A DNA stretch of 64,000 nucleotides from an uncultured Alphaproteobacteria bacterium (lineage in GTDB: Bacteria; Pseudomonadota; Alphaproteobacteria; RF32; CAG-239), in NCBI GenBank assembly GCA_910577095.1, contig CAJTLY010000008.1, forward strand, positions 11,777 to 75,776. The letters run 5' to 3'. Below, piece after piece: positions 1-7,936 of this stretch (position 1 is the stretch's first letter; every line of letters starts with the position of its first letter). Below the pieces are notes generated by a model. It was not told where the DNA came from. It saw only the letters and a program-made list of their open reading frames with translations, and made no database searches. A program made the translations under genes and the position numbers.

Positions 1-606
1 CCCGACGGCAAAAAATACGAAGCTAACATACTGTACGCCTCAAACGGCAAACCGCTGACGGATCGGCAAGGCCGCAAAAACGGCGGATACGGATATTGGG
101 ATGAGCAAGATGGTTGGAGTCTTAAACTGGCCGAAAGCCGGATGCAGGCACAAGAAAATTTCAGCCGTCGCAATTTCGAAAAACTGATGACGGAGAAATT
201 CGGCGAAAAAACACCGGACAATACATTGCGCAGCCTGATTGAAAACGAACTGGAGCATTATCGCCAAAGCCGTGATTACCATAAGCTGGCCGGCATGTAT
301 ACGACTGAGACGATCGACCCGGCTTATGTTGCCGAGTGCAAAACAACCCCGCTGACCGACGATTATGTTCGCGCCGGCAATCTGTTTCGCGCCAAGACAA
401 ACGACAACACCAAAAATCTGGTTGATATTACAGACGCTTATACCAAACAGGGCATCATCAGCAAACATATCGACCATGCACGCACGGTTTTGTCAGACAA
501 AAATACCAATCAAGAAACGGTTCAGGCCGAAAAGACACATCAAAACCGTGCCGATTACAATCAATTTATCGAAACCTACAAACAGCTGGAACAACAGCGA
601 AAATAG
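1..606 (+). CDS. Hypothetical protein, C-terminal part (5' end outside window)
   Basis: The reading frame is open from base 1, so this is the last 201 codons of a gene that begins before the window. The visible part is hydrophilic and rich in Lys, Glu, Gln and Asn. It looks mostly helical, with heptad-like charged stretches in the last 60 residues, and it ends in a polar QLEQQRK tail. I see no membrane segment, no cysteine cluster and no catalytic motif. A rho-independent terminator follows about 30 bases after the stop. I do not recognise the family, and without the N-terminus no function should be assigned. The coding call itself rests on the long open frame and on codon use like that of neighbouring genes. 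Confidence 0.7.
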   Translation, partial: PDGKKYEANILYASNGKPLTDRQGRKNGGYGYWDEQDGWSLKLAESRMQAQENFSRRNFEKLMTEKFGEKTPDNTLRSLIENELEHYRQSRDYHKLAGMYTTETIDPAYVAECKTTPLTDDYVRAGNLFRAKTNDNTKNLVDITDAYTKQGIISKHIDHARTVLSDKNTNQETVQAEKTHQNRADYNQFIETYKQLEQQRK

Positions 607-636
607 CTTTTATATCCAAACCCCGCCGCAACGACG

Positions 637-665
637 AAAAAGCCCCGATATATCGGGGCTTTTGA
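637..665. terminator. Bidirectional rho-independent terminator
   Basis: A perfect GC-rich stem, AGCCCCGATA paired with TATCGGGGCT, is flanked by an A-run on the left and TTTTG on the right. It lies between the ends of two convergent genes (stops at 606 and 690), so it probably ends transcription from both sides. Confidence 0.85.
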
Positions 666-689
666 CAAAAGATATCACGATCGACGGCT

Positions 690-1451
690 CTATTCCTCAG
701 TTTCGTCGTCAACCTCGGTTTCATTGTCGGCCGAAATCATCGGAAGATCGCTTTCTTCGCCGGTCAGTTCGTTTTTACGCCGGCGGCCGCGACGTTTCTT
801 CTGCGGTTTTTTGCGTTGCACGGCACTGATAACGTAATTGCCGGCAATTTTATACAAATCGGTCAGATGTCCGTTATACATATGGTCACCGTCCTCGATC
901 ATCGCAAAATCAACCTCGACGCTGCGTTGTCCGTTAAGCCTTTTGGCCAGAGCCGATACCGTGGCCGGCGTAACAATTTCGTCCTGCCCGCCCTGAACGA
1001 TCAGCCCCGAAGTCGGACATGGCGCCAGAAAAGAAAAATCTTTCTCGTTGGCCGGCGGCGAAACGGCAATAAAATTGTTGATATCGGGACGACGCATCAA
1101 CAACTGCAACCCGACCCACGCGCCGAAAGAATAGCCGGCAATCCAACATTGACGCGCTTCGGGATTGACCGACTGCAGCCAGTCGAGCGCTACCGTTGCA
1201 TCCGAAAGTTCGCCCGGACCGTCTTCAAACTGCCCCTGCGAACGGCCGACGCCGCGAAAATTGAAACGAAGAACCGAAAACCCCAGATCTTTAAAACAAC
1301 TGAACAAAGCATACACAACCTTATTGCTCATTGTTCCGCCGTATTGGGGATGGGGATGCAAAATCAGGGCAATCGGCGCGCCGGGACGGCTGCTCTGATG
1401 ATAGCGTCCCTCTATTCTGCCGGCATGGCCGTTAAACAATACTTCTGTCAT
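690..1451 (-). CDS. Alpha/beta hydrolase with basic C-terminal tail
   Basis: The 253-residue protein is an alpha/beta hydrolase of the COG2945 type. It has the early LHPHPQYGG oxyanion-hole motif (about residues 31-40), the RFNFRGVG strand, and the nucleophile elbow GYSFGA (about residue 106). A candidate acid and histidine follow in the GQDE and GDH stretches. The substrate is unknown; relatives are loosely described as esterases or dienelactone-hydrolase-like. After the fold, from about residue 213, comes a tail with a very basic patch (KKPQKKRRGRRRKN) and then an acidic end. This tail is not part of the catalytic fold and may bind nucleic acid or membrane (inference). The start is ATG at 1451 with AGAG about 10 bases upstream. 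The gene stands alone, convergent with the gene before it. Confidence 0.85.
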   Translation of the reverse strand: MTEVLFNGHAGRIEGRYHQSSRPGAPIALILHPHPQYGGTMSNKVVYALFSCFKDLGFSVLRFNFRGVGRSQGQFEDGPGELSDATVALDWLQSVNPEARQCWIAGYSFGAWVGLQLLMRRPDINNFIAVSPPANEKDFSFLAPCPTSGLIVQGGQDEIVTPATVSALAKRLNGQRSVEVDFAMIEDGDHMYNGHLTDLYKIAGNYVISAVQRKKPQKKRRGRRRKNELTGEESDLPMISADNETEVDDETEE

Positions 1452-1682
1452 CTGGCAATCTCTTTTAAATCTTGAATTTAGTCATTTTTGTTATACAATA
1501 TATTTAAATACTGTATAAAACGTTAATTTTAGGGAATATATCACATATTTACCGCAAAATACAAGCATAATCTTTCCCGGCAACGGACGGCCAAGGCTTT
1601 TTTAAGATGTAACCGAAATGTAACTATTATTTTTGATTAATATATGCTACTATAACCATAGTGGAACATTGTGGAGGCGAGA

Positions 1683-2285
1683 ATGAAAAAATTATTCAGT
1701 ATTTTGGCAATGGCTGCGGCTTTGGTAACCGCCAAAGGCGTATCGGCCCAGTTGCCGGCCAACCCTTGGGATATCAGCCCCAACGACGGAACTTTTGATA
1801 ACGTCGATTACTCAACCGCAACCCGGGATTCCGTAACTAACGCACCGATGTACAGCAACGGTCCGACCGACGGCGAAGTCCTTCCGGTAGACCCGTGGGC
1901 CAAAGCCCGCGACAAAAGCGGTATTGAAACCTGGCGCGGTTCCGCCCAGCACGGCCGTTTAAATTATGTCGGCGAGGCAACCACTTACGGCGATGCCCAA
2001 GGACAGGAAATGATTGCGCCGGAGGTTAACCGCCACAATATGCTGGTTGCCTTGGAACATCTGAGAAAACTCGGCTACAAAATTCCTGACAGTTATGACC
2101 AGAAAATCAAAAACCTTCCCAACGCCTATCGTCAAATTCTGCGCGAAAACTATGAGAATGTCCACAGCGCCGACGATCCGTTCGGAAAAAGCTTTGTTCA
2201 CATCATGGACGGCATTGAAGAAGGAACCGGACTTGATCTGGAAAACATTCTGTTTAACTCGCTTAATATTTTAGGCACGGACTAA
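1683..2285 (+). CDS. Secreted protein of unknown function
   Basis: The 200-residue product begins with a signal peptide (MKKLF, a hydrophobic Ala/Leu core, cleavage likely after VSA about residue 22). The mature part is rich in Asp, Asn and Gly with several PW and DPW pairs near its N-terminus, and it has a more helical C-terminal half. I recognise no enzyme motif. A GTG at 1671 is also in frame, but a GGAGGCGAG ribosome-binding site lies directly before the ATG at 1683, which makes 1683 the real start. Only 13 bases separate it from the next small secreted protein, so the two are probably co-transcribed and may act together in the periplasm (inference). Confidence 0.8.
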   Translation: MKKLFSILAMAAALVTAKGVSAQLPANPWDISPNDGTFDNVDYSTATRDSVTNAPMYSNGPTDGEVLPVDPWAKARDKSGIETWRGSAQHGRLNYVGEATTYGDAQGQEMIAPEVNRHNMLVALEHLRKLGYKIPDSYDQKIKNLPNAYRQILRENYENVHSADDPFGKSFVHIMDGIEEGTGLDLENILFNSLNILGTD

Positions 2286-2298
2286 AAGAGGTTTTGCC

Positions 2299-2652
2299 AT
2301 GATGCGTATGTTGGTTGTCCTTTCCGTCTTTTGTTTCAGCGTTTCTGTTGCTCAGGCGCAATACAATTCGGATGCAAACGCCGACCTTGCCGCCGCGCGC
2401 GCAACCGTGAAGGAGATCCGGACCAAAGACGTGACCGCCGCTGCCAAACCGCTCAATAACAAAATTGACTACATTGCCGGTGCATATGATGCCGGAGAAC
2501 TTCGGGCGCTGATCAAAAACTATGAAAAAACCAACAAAAAAATTGCGGCCCGACAAGGCAAGGCTTATCTTCCTTACGACCGCAAAATTGACGTCAACAA
2601 TCCGCAAAAGGTCAAACGTTATTTTCGCAACCGCGTAGATATTGTTTTCTGA
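2299..2652 (+). CDS. Small secreted protein of unknown function
   Basis: This 117-residue protein has a clear signal peptide (MMRMLVVLSVFCFS, cleavage likely after AQA at about residue 20). The mature part is about 97 residues, polar and probably helical, rich in Ala, Lys and Asn, with no cysteines. It follows the preceding secreted protein by 13 bases and is followed by a strong terminator, giving a two-gene unit. An AAGAGG ribosome site precedes the start. I do not recognise the family, and it may be restricted to this lineage (inference). Confidence 0.75.
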   Translation: MMRMLVVLSVFCFSVSVAQAQYNSDANADLAAARATVKEIRTKDVTAAAKPLNNKIDYIAGAYDAGELRALIKNYEKTNKKIAARQGKAYLPYDRKIDVNNPQKVKRYFRNRVDIVF

Positions 2653-2677
2653 TCCGATTTTCGTCTCCAACATCCAA

Positions 2678-2708
2678 AACATCCCCCTGTTGCGGGGATG
2701 TTTTTTAT
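2678..2708 (+). terminator. Rho-independent terminator
   Basis: The stem AACATCCCC pairs with GGGGATGTT around a short loop and is followed by a run of T. It ends the two-gene secreted-protein unit. Confidence 0.85.
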
Positions 2709-2790
2709 CTGCCTCCGATCTTAACGGTATTAAATTTTTTTCACAACTATCGGTTTCAGAAACGGCCATATATTCAAGATACGAAAAAAC

Positions 2791-2840
2791 TTGCAATTTT
2801 TTTTATTCAGAATATATACATACCTGACAGAATGTATAAT
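2791..2840 (+). promoter_or_regulatory. Candidate sigma-70 promoter(s) of nhaA
   Basis: The AT-rich spacer before nhaA holds TTGCAA (2791) with TATATA 16 bases further on (2813), and separately a perfect TATAAT at 2835 with no good -35 box. Either could drive nhaA. The call is by eye only. Confidence 0.4.
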
Positions 2841-2874
2841 TTTTCAACAAAAGCAACCCAACGAAAGCATAAAA

Positions 2875-4011
2875 ATGAAAGAGATTATTAAAAAAATCGG
2901 AGACTTGTCCATTCCGCTGATTGTCGGTATTGCAGCAGCCCTGATATGGGCAAACCTTGACGCTTCGTCTTACAACCGCATAATATACGCTCCACTCGCC
3001 TTCGGGATTAACTTTCATTTTTTGGTCAACGACGTTTTTCTGGTTTTGTTTTTCGGCTCGGTCAGCATCGAGATCGTACACGGGGTTGCTCCGGGCGGAA
3101 ATCTTTATCCGGTCAAAAACACCGTCAGCAACCTGCTCGGCGCACTGGGCGGGGTTCTGCTTCCGATTGTCATTTTCTTTGCGCTTAATCATTTTTTCGG
3201 ATCTCCTGCCTATAACAACGGCTGGGCGATTCCGACCGCCACCGACGTAGCCATCTCGTTGTTGTTTGCTCAAATTATTTTCGGCCGCAAACATCCGGCA
3301 TTTACCTTCCTGCTGCTACTGGCGATTGCCGATGACGTGGCCGGGCTGGCTATTATCGCTTTGTTTTATCCAGACCCGGAACTTCCGGTCGAACTGCCGT
3401 GGCTGTCATTGGTCTTTGTCGCCGTTGCGGTTGCCTGGCTTTTGAACAAACATCGGATTAAATCTTACTGGTTCTATCTGCTTGCCGGCGTTTTGTCATG
3501 GATCGGCCTGCACGAAGCCAACATGCATCCGTCGCTGGCACTGATCTTCATTATTCCCTTTATACCCCATACGCCTAAACCGGGACAAGAACGTTGCCCG
3601 ACCGAGTTGGACCGTTTTGAAGCCGATTTTAAACCGATTGTCGATTACGGGCTCTTTTTCTTCGGACTCAGCAATGCCGGTGTCGTTTTTTCCAGCATTT
3701 CCGTCTTAACTTTCATTATTTTCATTGCTTTGTTGTTTGGCAAAACAATCGGCATTTTTGCACTGGTCAAGCTGGCCGGTCTGATGAAATTTAACATTAA
3801 TCCGGCAATTACCAACCTGGACCTGCTGCTGATCGGCATGACGGCCGGGATCGGCCTGACGGTTTCTCTGTTTATTGCCGAAATCGCTTATACCGATTTG
3901 GTTATCGGCGATGCTGCCAAAATGGGGGCTTTGTTCAGTCTGTTTAACGGCTTTATTGCCATTGCCGTCGCAAAGCTGCTGCGCCGCCGTCGCGAGCCAG
4001 AACATATCTGA
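2875..4011 (+). CDS. nhaA: Na+/H+ antiporter NhaA
   Basis: NhaA exchanges sodium for protons across the inner membrane and helps with pH and salt stress. The protein is strongly hydrophobic with about eleven or twelve predicted membrane segments. It shows the NhaA signature ATPTATDVA-like stretch (here AIPTATDVAISL) and AIADDVAGLAIIALFY, which holds the paired aspartates of the ion site. The frame is open 84 bases further upstream, but the 28 extra residues are unlike NhaA, while ATG 2875 (MKEIIKKIGDLS) gives 378 residues, the usual size. The gene is monocistronic, lying between two terminators. The identification is firm. Confidence 0.95.
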   Translation: MKEIIKKIGDLSIPLIVGIAAALIWANLDASSYNRIIYAPLAFGINFHFLVNDVFLVLFFGSVSIEIVHGVAPGGNLYPVKNTVSNLLGALGGVLLPIVIFFALNHFFGSPAYNNGWAIPTATDVAISLLFAQIIFGRKHPAFTFLLLLAIADDVAGLAIIALFYPDPELPVELPWLSLVFVAVAVAWLLNKHRIKSYWFYLLAGVLSWIGLHEANMHPSLALIFIIPFIPHTPKPGQERCPTELDRFEADFKPIVDYGLFFFGLSNAGVVFSSISVLTFIIFIALLFGKTIGIFALVKLAGLMKFNINPAITNLDLLLIGMTAGIGLTVSLFIAEIAYTDLVIGDAAKMGALFSLFNGFIAIAVAKLLRRRREPEHI

Positions 4012-4036
4012 GTTTTCAGCTTTCGCGCTCTTTCCG

Positions 4037-4066
4037 AAAACCCGTTCGCCGCCGAACGGGTTTTTC
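4037..4066 (+). terminator. Rho-independent terminator after nhaA
   Basis: The stem AAACCCGTTCG / CGAACGGGTTT around GCCGC is followed by TTTTT, 25 bases after the nhaA stop. Confidence 0.85.
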
Positions 4067-4172
4067 ACATCTATACTTTCGATTAACCCAACGCCTTTTT
4101 TGCAAAAATTAACGCTTTATTTCCTTTTTCCTTTTAAAATTCTTTTATCCGTTTCACAAAAGAGAATTGAAC

Positions 4173-5384
4173 ATGTTATCTTCCCGTTGGTTTATTGCTC
4201 TGTTTTTATTGACGTTTTTTATTCCGGCAACTGCAAATGCCGCCCGCCGTCCTCCGGCCTCCAGCATTGTTGTCAACGCCAAAACCGGCGAAGTTTTGTC
4301 ATCGCAAAATGCGGATACGCCGCATCATCCGGCTTCGTTGACCAAGCTGATGACGCTGTATATTACCTTTGAAGCCTTGGAGAAAGGAATCATCAAAATG
4401 GACGACCTGCTCCCGGTTTCGCAAAATGCCGCCAACCGTTCGCCGTCGCGTCTCGGCGTCAAACCGGGCGACAAGCTGAAAGTCAGTACCGCCATTGATG
4501 CCCTGATCATTAAATCGGCCAACGATTGCGCAACCGTGCTGGCAGAAGGACTCGGTTACAGCGAACCCAAATTTGCCGAAAAGATGACCGAAGTCGCCAA
4601 GGCACTGGGAATGAAAAACACCGTTTTCAAAAATGCCTCCGGCCTTCCCAACCGTCGGCAAATTACGACGGCGCGTGACATGGCAACCCTGGCCGCGGCC
4701 GTTTATTATCATTTTCCGCAATACTACGATCTTTTTTCCCGCACTCAGTTTTCATATGACGGCAAAACTTATTACACCCACAATCACCTTTTAAAAAGCT
4801 TTGAAGGCGCCGACGGCATGAAAACCGGCTACATCGCCTCGGCGGGTTACAATATTGTCACTTCGGCCCAGCGCGACGGCGAACGTGTCATTGCCGTAAC
4901 GTTAGGACACAATACGCTCAAAGAACGCGACCGTGCTGCCGCCAGACTGATGGAACAGGCTTTTGGCAAACTGGCCCTTAACGACGCTGACGCCGTAACG
5001 CCGGTGTTTGCCAAACTCGAGAACAACGATTTCAAACTGGCCGAACTGACAAAAGAAGAGACCTCTGCCGCCTCCGAGAACGCCGTGTCCGCACGGCAGG
5101 CCCCGGCCGATGCAATTTGGGCGGTTCAAGTCGGCGCTTTCAGCAACTATGCCAAAGCCCGGGTCTATGCACTCAAAATCCGCCGTCAGTTTCCGCAGTT
5201 TAAGGACCGCAGCATCGCGGTAGAACCCGCTCAAACGGCTTCTTCGATCATTTATCGCTCCAAACTGGTCGGCTTTGATAAAAAAGACGCGGGAGAAATA
5301 TGCAAAAATTTGCAAAAGTCAAACAAGTCCTGTATAGTCGTTCCGATTAAAACAGATTCGCAACTTACATTGGCGGTAAAATAA
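4173..5384 (+). CDS. D-alanyl-D-alanine carboxypeptidase with SPOR domain (PBP5/DacF type)
   Basis: This is a periplasmic penicillin-binding enzyme of peptidase family S11. It trims the terminal D-Ala from peptidoglycan pentapeptides. A signal peptide (about residues 1-24, ending ANA) precedes the catalytic domain, which has SLTKLM (SxxK serine), SAN and KTG in the right order. The last 75 residues or so (IWAVQVGAFSNYAKARVYA onward) form a SPOR domain, which binds denuded septal glycan. The enzyme is therefore probably directed to the division site. A TTG two codons upstream (4167) is possible, but ATG 4173 is better spaced from AGAG. mipZ starts 3 bases after the stop, so a division-linked enzyme and the division-site selector share an operon. 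A second, SPOR-less homologue lies at 45.8-46.9 kb. Confidence 0.92.
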   Translation: MLSSRWFIALFLLTFFIPATANAARRPPASSIVVNAKTGEVLSSQNADTPHHPASLTKLMTLYITFEALEKGIIKMDDLLPVSQNAANRSPSRLGVKPGDKLKVSTAIDALIIKSANDCATVLAEGLGYSEPKFAEKMTEVAKALGMKNTVFKNASGLPNRRQITTARDMATLAAAVYYHFPQYYDLFSRTQFSYDGKTYYTHNHLLKSFEGADGMKTGYIASAGYNIVTSAQRDGERVIAVTLGHNTLKERDRAAARLMEQAFGKLALNDADAVTPVFAKLENNDFKLAELTKEETSAASENAVSARQAPADAIWAVQVGAFSNYAKARVYALKIRRQFPQFKDRSIAVEPAQTASSIIYRSKLVGFDKKDAGEICKNLQKSNKSCIVVPIKTDSQLTLAVK

Positions 5385-5387
5385 CAA

Positions 5388-6182
5388 ATGAGCGACAGAC
5401 AGGCACACACAATCGTTATCAGCAACGAAAAAGGCGGAACCGGCAAATCGACCCTCTCCATGCATTTGGCGGTAAAACTGATGCAGGAAGGATTCCGAAC
5501 CGCCGTCGTCGACATGGACGGGCGTCAGGGAACCTTGTCCCATTATATTGACAACCGGCGCCGTTTTTGCGCCGACCACGGGCTGCAGCTTCCCATTCCC
5601 GAACTGCATACGTTTGCCCCGGTCGAAAACATTGCCGAAATTGAAAACCATTGTAACGAAACCAACCGAAAAATCCGCGCCTTGCTGCCGCAGTTTGATG
5701 CAGTGCTGATTGACACGCCCGGCAACAAAAATTATCTGTTTGAACAAGCTCATCAATATGCTGACACCCTCATCACTCCGATTTCCGACAGCCTGATCGA
5801 TTTGAACGTTATCTCAGAAATCGATTGCGCCCGTCCCGACGAGCGTCATGCCGGCCACTATGCCCAATATATCTGGGACGTCAAAAAATATTTGGCCTCT
5901 CGCGGCAAACCGATGTTGAACTGGATTGTCGTCGGCAACAAGATATCTTCGTTAAACTCGCGCAACAAAAACCAGGTCTTCGACTACCTGCAGAAAGCGG
6001 CCCGCACTTACGGTTTCAGGGTAGCGCCCTCAATCCGCGACCGCGTTATATACAAAGAGCTCTTTTTGCAGGGTCTGACGGTTCTCGACATGAATCACGA
6101 TGCTTTAAAATGCCGTCTCAGCGTCTCGCACATTGCAGCCAAACAGGAAATTAAAAATCTGGCGGAATTTATTTGCCCGTAA
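5388..6182 (+). CDS. mipZ: Cell division site positioning ATPase MipZ
   Basis: MipZ is a ParA-family ATPase found in alphaproteobacteria. It binds ParB near the chromosome origins and blocks FtsZ polymerisation there, which confines the division ring to midcell. The 264-residue protein opens with the deviant Walker A SNEKGGTGKST (about residues 12-22). It has VDMDGRQGTLS, in which MipZ usually has a DLRQ-type stretch, the Walker B-like DAVLIDTPG, and the late RDRVIYKELFLQGLTVLD block that closely matches Caulobacter MipZ as I remember it. Plain ParA and MinD lack that block. It is cotranscribed with the upstream carboxypeptidase (3-base gap). Confidence 0.92.
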   Translation: MSDRQAHTIVISNEKGGTGKSTLSMHLAVKLMQEGFRTAVVDMDGRQGTLSHYIDNRRRFCADHGLQLPIPELHTFAPVENIAEIENHCNETNRKIRALLPQFDAVLIDTPGNKNYLFEQAHQYADTLITPISDSLIDLNVISEIDCARPDERHAGHYAQYIWDVKKYLASRGKPMLNWIVVGNKISSLNSRNKNQVFDYLQKAARTYGFRVAPSIRDRVIYKELFLQGLTVLDMNHDALKCRLSVSHIAAKQEIKNLAEFICP

Positions 6183-6304
6183 AAATCGTTTCCGGCCGCA
6201 TTTTTCAAAATAATAGTTAGTAAAACCGAGCTTTCTCTTGAGTCTCGGCCAAATGGTGTTAAATTACCAAACATCATATCAACACGTATTTTTAAGGAGA
6301 GATT

Positions 6305-7921
6305 ATGATACAAGTTATTTCAACCACCCCCTACACCGACCAGAAGATGGGAACGGCAGGATTGAGGAAAAAATCCAAAGTTGTGATGCAGGAACATTAT
6401 TTTGAAAATTTCCTGCAAAGCATATTCAATACCATCAACCCGACGGGAAAAACTTTTATTGTCGGCGGCGACGGCCGTTTTTATAATGACATTGCGATCC
6501 AGAAACTGATTAAAATGGCCGCCGCCAACGGCGTCAAAAAACTGATCATCGGCCAAAACGGTTTTCTGTCGACGCCGGCCGCGTCCAACCTGATTTTGAA
6601 AAAACACACCGACGGCGGCTTCGTTCTTTCGGCATCTCACAATCCGGGCGGCGAAAACGGCGATTTCGGCATTAAGTTTGCCACCGAAACCGGCGGTCAG
6701 TGTTCCAGCCAGATCAGCGATCAGATTTTTGCCCATTCGCAAACCATTTCGGAGTTCAAAACTTTTGACGCGCCCGACGTCGATTTGAGCCGTATCGGCA
6801 CCCAGAAACTGGGCGAAATGGAAATCGAAGTGATGGATCCGATTTCCGATTACGTCACTTTGATGCAGCAGATTTTTGACTTTGAACAAATTAAAAAAAT
6901 GTTCGACAACGGTTTTACCATGCGTTTTGACTCGATGAACGCGGTAACCGGTCCCTACGCCATCCGCATTTTTGAAGAAATTCTCGGCGCAGCAAAAGGT
7001 TCTGTCTTAAACGCGACCCCAAAACCCGATTTCGGCGGCCTGCATCCGGATCCGAATTTGGTTTATGCCAAAGAACTGGTTAATCTGATGTATGCCGACG
7101 ATGCACCCGACTTCGGTGCCGCCAACGACGGCGACGGCGACCGCAACATGATTCTGGGTAAGAAATTTTTTGTTACCCCGAGTGACAGCCTGGCTATTCT
7201 GACCGACAACTACAACCTGATCCCCGCTTATAAAAACGGCATTTACGGCGTGGCCAAATCAATGGCAACATCCACTGCCGTCGCCCGTGTTGCCGCCGCC
7301 AAAAACATCGGATATTACGAAGTGCCGACCGGCTGGAAGTACTTTGTCAATCTGATGGATTCCAACCGTATTACCTTCTGCGGCGAAGAAAGCTTCGGCA
7401 CCGGTTCCAGCCATATTCGCGAGAAAGACGGCATCTGGGCGGTTCTGTTCTGGCTTAACATTATTGCCGCCACCGGTAAAAGCGTCGAAGAAATTACCCG
7501 TGCCCACTGGGAAAAATACGGCCGCAGTTACTATCTGCGTTTTGACTTCGACGGTATCCCGACCGACGTCGCCGGCCAGTTGATGAAAGACCTGGAAGCC
7601 AAACTGCCGTCACTGAACGGTCAAAAGATCGGTTCATACGAAGTCAGCAAGGCGGAAAGTTTCGTCTACAATGATCCGGTCGATCATTCCTCCACCGCCA
7701 ACGGCCTGCGCATTCTGTTCAAGGACGGCTCCCGGATCGTTTACCGCTTATCCGGAACTTCCAGCAGCGGCGCGACCCTTCGCGTTTACATTGAGAAATT
7801 CAGTCGTGACAATCTGGCTGACGAACCGCGTGAGATGGTGGACGAATTGCTGAAAATCGCTTCTGAAATTGCCGAAATCGAAAAACGCACCGGCAAAAAA
7901 GAGGCCGATGTAACCACATAG
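6305..7921 (+). CDS. pgm: Phosphoglucomutase (alpha-D-glucose phosphate-specific)
   Basis: This enzyme interconverts glucose-1-phosphate and glucose-6-phosphate and so supplies glucose-1-phosphate for nucleotide sugars, including the dTDP-glucose made by the rml genes at 54-57 kb. The 538-residue length fits the eukaryote-like pgm class. Visible motifs are TAGLRKK at the N-terminus, the catalytic serine loop SASHNPGG (Ser at about 111), the metal-binding DGDGDRN loop, the sugar-specificity loop GEESFGTGS and a C-terminal RLSGTSSSGATLR phosphate-binding loop. AAGGAGAG lies just before the ATG. The upstream gap holds a GAGTC (6240), a GANTC-type site of the kind methylated by CcrM in alphaproteobacteria. 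cckA follows 15 bases later. Confidence 0.95.
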   Translation: MIQVISTTPYTDQKMGTAGLRKKSKVVMQEHYFENFLQSIFNTINPTGKTFIVGGDGRFYNDIAIQKLIKMAAANGVKKLIIGQNGFLSTPAASNLILKKHTDGGFVLSASHNPGGENGDFGIKFATETGGQCSSQISDQIFAHSQTISEFKTFDAPDVDLSRIGTQKLGEMEIEVMDPISDYVTLMQQIFDFEQIKKMFDNGFTMRFDSMNAVTGPYAIRIFEEILGAAKGSVLNATPKPDFGGLHPDPNLVYAKELVNLMYADDAPDFGAANDGDGDRNMILGKKFFVTPSDSLAILTDNYNLIPAYKNGIYGVAKSMATSTAVARVAAAKNIGYYEVPTGWKYFVNLMDSNRITFCGEESFGTGSSHIREKDGIWAVLFWLNIIAATGKSVEEITRAHWEKYGRSYYLRFDFDGIPTDVAGQLMKDLEAKLPSLNGQKIGSYEVSKAESFVYNDPVDHSSTANGLRILFKDGSRIVYRLSGTSSSGATLRVYIEKFSRDNLADEPREMVDELLKIASEIAEIEKRTGKKEADVTT

Positions 7922-7936
7922 AAAGGGTTACATCCG

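Noticed and set aside
1671..1682. GTG start four codons before the secreted protein at 1683.
   Set aside because: The GGAGGCGAG ribosome site overlaps it, so ATG 1683 is the start.
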